Of a DNA stretch of 64,000 nucleotides, positions 58,228-64,000 are shown in pieces. The stretch is from Elymus sibiricus (Eukaryota > Streptophyta > Magnoliopsida > Poales > Poaceae). How positions within the stretch are numbered: position 1 is the stretch's first letter; every line of letters starts with the position of its first letter. The stretch is taken from NCBI GenBank assembly GCA_039707655.1, contig CM077675.1, positions 415,833,162 to 415,897,161 on the forward strand, written 5' to 3'. The notes under the pieces are model-generated. The model worked only from the letters and a program-made list of their open reading frames with translations, ran no database searches and was not told the origin of the DNA. Both the position numbers and the translations under genes were made by a program.

Positions 58228-58255
58228 TAGGCCAAAAGCCTAAGCTTGGGGGAGT
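58228..58255 (+). other. Internal hairpin plus PPT copy in A3
   Basis: TAGGC, loop CAAAA, GCCTA (58228-58242), overlapping by two bases TAAGCTTGGGGGAGT (58241-58255), which is identical to the true PPT at 60318-60332. The following ACGTATTTCCACCG resembles the LTR start without TGAT. Confidence 0.65.
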
Positions 58256-60294
58256 ACGTATTTCCACCGACATTACAATCATGTTCGCACATTTCATTCC
58301 AGTTGTCGGTGTTCACACTTTTTCATTGTAATATCCATGCTAGATTTGTTTTCTCGCTTTCTTCTTGTGTGTTTGAAAAACTTTGAGAAAATTCAAAAAT
58401 ATTTCCTACTTCTTTTTAGTTTTCTTTCTAGCTTAGTTTACATGTAGCATCAAAAAGAAAACCCAAAAAGATTTCTCGCCTCTTCTTTTACTTGTTGGGA
58501 GCTTTCCCATGTAAATAGTTTTTCTCGTTTTTGTTTTTCCTCTTTAATTTGCTTTCTTCAAGAAAAAACAAAAACTCCAAAAATATTTCAGTGTGTTTCT
58601 TTTAATTTCTTTTCTTTTTATTTGAGTCATACCTAGTGGAAGACCACAATGAAATTGTTGAGTGGCTCTCATCTACATTATTGTTTATCCAACAAAGAGC
58701 CCATGTTACTTCGGCTTCTCCTCTTGAATAAAATGTTTGCAGATTCCAGCTTAGTCCACGTCACTCTTGGACTATTATTATCTTCTTATCGTTCGGTCGT
58801 GCAAGTGAAAGGCAATAATGGCGACACTTGATGAATTGACTGTGGCAGAGAAAGGCGGGTATGAACTCAACTTGTTTTTGTTTTTGTAAATATGTTTAAC
58901 CTAGTATCCCTTGATTCAAGTCATTATGATCTAACATGTTTGCATTGACCATTAGAGATTATAGTTGTTCATGCTATGCTTAGGTAGCTAGGAGTGGATA
59001 ATGATTTATTTTGGGTGTCAACATGCATTAAAATGGTTGTGATGCGGTATGATGATATGGTATCCTCCTTTGAATGTTTCAAGTGGCTTGACTTGGCACA
59101 TGTTCACGCATGTAGTTGAATCAAAACCAACATAGCCTTCATGATATTTATGTTCATGGTGTCCATATCCTACTCATGCTAGTATTCAATGTTGATTATA
59201 TGTAATGCATGTTCATGACCGTTTTTGCTCTCTAGCTGGCCGCTTCTCAATCTAATTGCTAGCCTTCGCCTGTACTAAGCGGAAATACTGCTTGTGCATC
59301 AAAACCCTTAAACCAAGTTATGCCAGATGAGTCCACTATATCTACCTATATGCGGTATTACCCTGCCGTTCCAAGTAAATTTGCATGTGCCACCTCTAAA
59401 AATTCAAATGAATATCTGTTTTGTGTGCTTGGACCGCTCATGGAGCGACAGGGGGCGGTCAGTATCTTCCATGCTAAGCGGGTTATTCTCATGATGAGTG
59501 TTTATTCACTTGTCCTTACATGAGAGGGGCGGTAATAGGGATTCCCAGTCCCGAAATTAAAAATCAAAAATAATTAAACAAAACTCCCCCAGGAATGTTG
59601 TTGGTTTGGATGGTACCCATGGATGCAGCTCGCCGTGGAGTGTGATTGTTGGTGGCGGGGGAGTAAACCTTTACTTTTACCGCTTGGGAACCGCCGCTAA
59701 TTTGTTTAGCATGGAAGATATCGATAACTCTTGGTCGTGACGTTGACAGGAAGGGTGTACTTACCAAAATTATATCTATCTCTGTTTTAAACTTTGAGCT
59801 CCAGCACCACTGCAAATCCATGCTTCCCTCTGCGAAGGGACTATCTATTTACTTTTATGTTGAGTCATTACCTTCTCAAATAAGCGCCAGACCTGAGAGC
59901 ACTATTTTCATCCTCATGCATTGTGTATAGTTGATGTTGGGTGCAGCATGACTGGATCTTTTCTACCCTGAATTACAATGTTTAGTCGATGCTTGAACTT
60001 TGGAGGTGCTCTGCATTTATGTTTTGCGGTCTCAGAAAGGGCTAGCGAGATACCACTATTGTCATATTGTATCATGATTGTTTTGACAAAGTGTTGGCGC
60101 TTGAGATATCTTATTATTGCTCGCTAGTTGCTTATGTTATCGTTATGAGTTAATATAATTTCTAAGAGTTATTGTTGACATGGTTAGTCATAATCTTTGC
60201 TGAAAACCTAGGTGCTACTTAAGCATATATATGTAAACAAGAACAAAAGAGTTCATAAAAGTTTTTCTTTATCACTTTCAGTTTGTCAACTGAA
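58256..60294 (+). other. A3 non-coding 3' internal region
   Basis: AT-rich, with runs resembling repeated CTTTTTAGTTTTC-type phrases at 58370-58620. No gene is supported. It contains the block shared with A2 at 59280-59900. Confidence 0.6.
59280..59900 (+). other. Non-coding block shared with A2 (copy in A3)
   Basis: The counterpart of 44255-44885, with the same ordered phrases (GAGTCCACTATATCTACC, GATGAGTGTTTATTCACTTG, GGCGGTAATAGGGATTCCCA, TTGGGAACCGCC, CTTCCCTCTGCGAAGGG). Open frames are short and broken. Confidence 0.6.
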
Positions 60295-60332
60295 TTGCTT
60301 GAGGACAAGCAAAGGTTTAAGCTTGGGGGAGT
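60295..60332 (+). other. A3 pre-PPT hairpin and polypurine tract
   Basis: TTGCTTG, loop AGGA, CAAGCAA (60295-60312) is a perfect 7-bp hairpin. PPT TAAGCTTGGGGGAGT (60318-60332) abuts the 3' LTR. Confidence 0.75.
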
Positions 60333-61745
60333 TGATACGTCTCCAACGTATCTACTTTTCCTCACCCTTTTTCCCTTGTATTGGACTCTAATTTGCATGA
60401 TTTGAATGGAACTAACCCGGACTGACGCTGTTTTCAGCAGAACTACCATGGTGTTGTTTTTGTGCAGAAATAAAAGTTCTTGGAATGGACCAAACCTTTT
60501 TGGAGAATTATTTCAGAATATATGTGAATTATTGGAGCCAAAATCCACCGAAGAGGGGGCCCAGGGTAGCCAGCACCCACCAGGGCGCGCCAGGCCCCTG
60601 GGCGCGCCCTGGTGGGTTGTGCCCACCTCGTGGCCCCACTGACCCTAATTCCGCCACAATAAATTCCGATTTTCAGAGAAAAAAATCAGAGAGAAAGTTT
60701 CATCGCGTTTTAAGATACGGAGCCGACGCCACCTCCTGTTCTTCATCGGGAGGCCAGATCTGGAGCCCGTTTGGGGCTCCAGAGAGGGGAATCTTTGGTC
60801 TTCGTCATCACCAACCTTTCACCATTGCCAATTCCAGGATGCTCCCCACCGGGAGTGAGTAATTCCTTCGTAGGCTTGCTGGTCGGTTAGGAGTTGGATG
60901 AGATTCATCATGTAATCGAGTTAGTTTTGTTAGGGCTTGATCCCTAGTATCCATTATGTTCTGAGATTGATGTCGCTATGACTTTTCTATGCCTAATGCT
61001 TGTCACTAGGGCCCGAGTGCCATGATTTCAGATCTGAACCGTTTATGTTATCATCTCTATATCTATGTTCTTGATCCGATCTTGCCTAGTCATTTGCACC
61101 TATTACGTGTTATGATCCGTCAACCCCATAGTGACAATATTTGGGATACTTCGCGGTGATGACCGTAGTTTGAGGAGTTCATGTATTCACCATGTGTTAA
61201 TGCTTTGTTCCGGTTCTCTATTAAAAGGAGGCCTTAATATCCCTTAGTTTCCTTATGGACCCCGCTGCCACGGGAGGGTAGGACAAAAGATGGCATGCAA
61301 GTTCTTTTCCATAAGCACGTATGACTATTTACGGAATACATGCCTACATTACATTGATGATCTGGAGCTAGTTCTGTATCGCCCTAGGTTATGACTGTTA
61401 CATGACGAATATCATCCAACGAGTTACCGATCCAGTGCCTACGAGCTTTCCACTTATTGTTCTTGCTAAGTTACTATTGCTGCTGCTACTGTTCTAACTG
61501 CTACAAAACTATTGCTACTACTGTTACCGCTACTGTTACTGTTGCTACAGCTATCAAACTATCATACTACTGTGCTACTGATCACTTTGCTGCAGATATT
61601 TAATCTCCAGGTGTGGTTGAATTGACAACTCAACTGCTAATACTCTCAAGTATTCTTTGGCTCCCCTTGTGTCGAATCTATAAATTTGGGTTTGAATACT
61701 CTACCCTCGAAAACTGTTGCGATCCCCTATACTTGTGGGTTATCA
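60333..61745 (+). repeat. A3 3' LTR
   Basis: 1413 bp, from TGATACGTCTCCAACGTATC to CTATACTTGTGGGTTATCA. The U3 hairpin at 60573-60621 has both arms complete (CACCAGGGCGCGCC and GGCGCGCCCTGGTG). Confidence 0.88.
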
Positions 61746-62373
61746 TGGTTCATTCATATTGCTTGAATTTACTTTGTCTACATCATGTCATCGTTCTCCA
61801 TGCATTACTCTGTTTTACTTAATACTCTAGATGCATGCTGGATAGCGGTCGATGAGTGGAGTAATAGTAATAGGTGCAGGCAGGAGTCAGCCTATTTGTT
61901 TATGGACGTGATGCCTATATACATATGATCATTGCCGTGAAAATCACATAACTATCCGCTTTTCTATCAATTGCCCAACAGTAATTTGTTACCCACCGTA
62001 TGCTGCCTACATGAGAGATGCCGCTAGGGAAAACTATGCCCCCCGTGTCTATTCACTTATATATTTACAAACGCGACTATTACCTTGCTGCCTTATTTAC
62101 TTTTTATTTTATTTTGCAATTTACAATTATCTATAATTATCTACACAACTCATTTGCTTGCAAATAACGAGATCAAGGGGATTGACAACCCTCTTGCCCG
62201 CGTTGGGTGTAAGTTGTTTGTTCTTTTGTGTGCAGTCGCTGAAGACGGTTGAGGATGATATTCCTATTGGTTCGATAAACCTTGGTTTCATAATTGAGGG
62301 AAATACTTACCCACTTTGTGCTGCGATAACCCGTTCCTCTTCACGGAAAACCCAACGCGGATCACGAATATCA

Positions 62374-62635
62374 ACAACCATGTCGTATACGGTCACAGTT
62401 CTAGTGACATTTTTTGGTCGTCGCAGAAGATAGCTTCGGGGAAGAATTTGGGTGTGTCACCTAAGACACGATCTTGCGCGACGGAGGAAGTGGTACGCTC
62501 AAGAATTTATTTTCTGTGACGGTGCTTCAGTGAAGGTGGGATTGATGGCCGAAAGACGGGACCAAAGCATTTTTTGTGACAAAAACTGTTTTACGTGACA
62601 TGAGTTAAACATCACAAATTCATTGTTTTGTAGTG
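62374..62635 (+). repeat. CACTA 3' terminal region, right of A1
   Basis: Resumes with the TSD copy ACAAC, carries short GTGAC motifs (TCTAGTGACATT, TTTTGTGACAAA, TTACGTGACATG) and ends TTGTTTTGTAGTG before CCT. This is the best-defined CACTA terminus in the window. Confidence 0.7.
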
Positions 62636-62638
62636 CCT

Positions 62639-62914
62639 CCAGTAGGTCACTTTCTCCACTCCTAGTACCATATTCCCGCTTGTCCATCATCTTCTATATG
62701 AATAGCGCACCATCTCAGAACCTCTCAAATCCTAGACTACTCCTCTACTAGACCGAGGGAGTGCACAAGACACCTCCTAAGTAGCACAGACAAAAGGTTT
62801 GAACCAGGGGGTGGATGGCGGCCGATGACTCTGTCACTGATAGGAGGCACCTCTAGTAGACAAAATAAACCCTAGTTTTTCCCGCTAGGGGACGTGTTGT
62901 GTCTTTTTCTCCAA
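62639..62914. other. Spacer, nothing recognised
   Basis: Low-copy-looking DNA between the CACTA end and a MITE. No ORF or repeat motif that I can name. Confidence 0.4.
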
Positions 62915-63198
62915 GAGCATCGTTAGTAATATATACAACAATAGATTATAAAAAGTTGCCATGTCATCTAGAGCCAACCTAATAACCAGCTTGTACATAG
63001 TAAGTTTTAAATATGTACTACTTTACTAATAGTTGGCCCACGTTATAATTTCACAAAGTGTCTTGGGCCTCGTGCTATAGCCGCTCTTACTCTACAACCC
63101 GCTTCCCTTCTCTCTCCTCTTCTATCTCCTCCAACTAAGCAAAGATATAATTTTTTTAATGCTCATAGCCTGCTTATGTTACCTTATTGTACTTGCTC
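62915..63198. mobile_element. MITE of the GAGCAAGTACAATA type
   Basis: The right end, read on the minus strand, starts GAGCAAGTACAATAAGGTAA, with internal phrases such as CTTAGTTGGAGGAGATAGAA and GACACTTTGTGAAATTATAA that are common in a grass MITE family often classed as Mutator-derived. The left end GAGCATCGTTAGTAAT is an imperfect TIR. No clear 9-bp TSD. Confidence 0.55.
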
Positions 63199-63260
63199 TA
63201 ATTGGGCTTCGTAGTACGTGAAAAGCAACAGTCAAGGATGCGCATCGTGACCTAGGCACA

Positions 63261-64000
63261 TGATACGTCTCCAACGTATCTATAATTTTTGCTTGTTCCA
63301 TGCAGTTATATTATCATTCTTGGATGTTTTACAATCATTTTATAACAACTTTATATCATTTTTTGGGACTAACCTATTGACATAGTCCAAAATGCCAGTT
63401 GCTATTTTTGCTTGTTTTTTACTTCGCAGAAAATCAATACCAAACAGAGTCCAATCGCGACGAAACTTCTTGGAGATTTTTTCTGGACCAGAATACACCC
63501 GGTGGGCCAAAGAAGTCCCAGGAAGGTGGGCGGTGGAGAGCACAACCCACCAGGGCGCGCCAGGGGGCCCCCGACGCGCCCTGATGGGTTGTGCCCTCCA
63601 CGGGGCCCCTCCGCACCGCCTCTGATGCCTATAAATTCCCAAATATTCCAAAAACCCTAGGGGAGTCGACGAAACACAATTCCAGCCGCCGCAAGTTCCA
63701 GAACTGCGAGATTCAATCTAAACACCATCACGGAGGGGTTCATCTTCTTCATAGGTGCCTCTCCGATGATCCGTGAGTAGTCCACCATAGAACTTTGGGT
63801 CCGTAGGCAGTAGCTAGATGGCTTCTTCTCTCTCTCTTATGATTCTCAATACAATAGTCTCTTGGAGATCTATTTGATGTAAACTTTTGCGGTGTGTTTG
63901 TTGGGATCCGATGAATTTTGAGTTCATGATCAGTTTCTATCCATGAATATTATTTGAGTCTTCTTTGATCCCTTATATGCATGCTTGCTTATAGCATCGT
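63261..64000 (+). repeat. Partial LTR of the A2 family, cut by the window end
   Basis: Starts TGATACGTCTCCAACGTATC and follows the A2 LTR closely for 740 bp. Whether it is a solo LTR or a full element cannot be seen. The left flank is GGCACA. Confidence 0.85.
63541..63637 (+). promoter_or_regulatory. U3 hairpin and TATA box of the terminal LTR
   Basis: CACAACCCACCAGGGCGCGC with GACGCGCCCTGATGGGTTGT (63541-63593). TATA box CTATAAATT is at 63629-63637. Confidence 0.6.

Larger units (their letters stand above)
52190..61745 (+). mobile_element. A3: Athila-lineage element with gag, protease and an Athila-type third ORF
   Basis: 5' LTR 52190-53561 (first 12 bp lost), PBS, gag, protease, an LTR-like module, a third ORF remnant, an internal PPT, a non-coding region, PPT, and 3' LTR 60333-61745. 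No reverse transcriptase, RNase H or integrase is seen. The LTRs look nearly identical by eye. No TSD can be shown because the left junction was rearranged. Confidence 0.88.
35126..62373 (+). mobile_element. A1: Athila-lineage gypsy element, gag-protease only
   Basis: 5' LTR 35126-36676, PBS 36688-36705, a broken gag-protease gene, a long non-coding 3' internal region, purine tract, and 3' LTR 51500-62373 (split). Perfect TSD ACAAC at 35121-35125 and 62374-62378. It carries A2 in its gag and A3 in its 3' LTR. No reverse transcriptase or integrase lies in the A1-derived sequence. Similar to abundant Triticeae families of the Sabrina type; I do not fix the family name. Confidence 0.88.
51500..62373 (+). 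repeat. A1 3' LTR, split by A3 with a deletion
   Basis: The left part 51500 to about 52159 and the right part 61746-62373 (ending CGGATCACGAATATCA) together match the 5' LTR, except that roughly 240 bp (equivalent to about 35820-36057) is missing at the A3 junction. Confidence 0.82.
29242..62635 (+). mobile_element. Non-autonomous CACTA transposon, heavily interrupted
   Basis: The left end CACTACAAATATATGC follows CCT (29239-29241). The right end CATTGTTTTGTAGTG precedes CCT (62636-62638): a 3-bp TSD and CACTA/TAGTG termini as required. Subtracting the nested LTR elements leaves about 4.3 kb. Contents: a tandem array with period about 200 bp, a degraded En/Spm-type plant transposase-24-like gene (30914-34625), subterminal repeats, and no TNP2 transposase. 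The TIR match is short (CACTACAAA), so the exact left end is less certain than the right. Confidence 0.6.

Overview
The window is nuclear DNA from a large-genome grass of the wheat tribe (Triticeae: wheat, Aegilops, rye or barley). The evidence is the repeat content: an Angela/BARE-type copia element, several Athila-lineage gypsy LTRs beginning TGATACGTCTCC, a Tekay-type chromovirus, CACTA and Stowaway elements, and one intron-containing plastid-protein gene. About 90 percent is transposable-element sequence, arranged as nested insertions whose order can be read from target-site duplications (TSDs). No tRNA or rRNA gene and no CRISPR array was seen.

Layout. 1-5994: 3' end of a Tekay-type chromovirus (RNase H, integrase and chromodomain remnants plus a 4.1-kb LTR). 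5995-9670: remnant of a SIRE-type copia 3' end, interrupted by a cluster of palindromic MITEs. 9671-16100: the only convincing host gene, a minus-strand thylakoid-lumen cyclophilin (CYP26-2-like). It has three intact exons; its introns carry two Stowaways, a LINE fragment, a Helitron-like element and a foldback MITE. 16070-16560: possible GRF zinc-finger gene fragment. 16567-29238: CACTA-like DNA containing a solo Athila LTR (18137-28665), which itself contains a full-length minus-strand Angela-type element (18421-27400, TSD ACGAC). 29242-62635: a second, non-autonomous CACTA element (TSD CCT) carrying a chimeric LTR at 31644-33508 and a 27-kb insertion, Athila element A1 (35126-62373, TSD ACAAC). 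A1 contains Athila element A2 in its gag (37060-46778, TSD GGATC), and A2 contains a solo Angela LTR in its own gag (40104-41888, TSD GTTTC). A1's 3' LTR contains Athila element A3 (52190-61745). 62639-63260: short spacer with a MITE. 63261-64000: start of another A2-family LTR.

The three Athila elements encode gag and an aspartic protease but no reverse transcriptase, RNase H or integrase, so they would need proteins from a partner element. Their non-coding DNA is unusually structured. There is a hairpin just upstream of the polypurine tract (PPT) whose stem changes completely between families while pairing and an AGGA loop are kept. A GC-rich U3 hairpin near the TATA box shows compensatory changes. 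There are internal exact copies of the PPT, an array of small stem-loops, and a block of about 600 nt shared by two families whose proteins are strongly diverged. In A3 an LTR-like promoter module and a second hairpin-plus-PPT bracket an Athila-type third ORF. These are the best candidates for something undescribed in the window.
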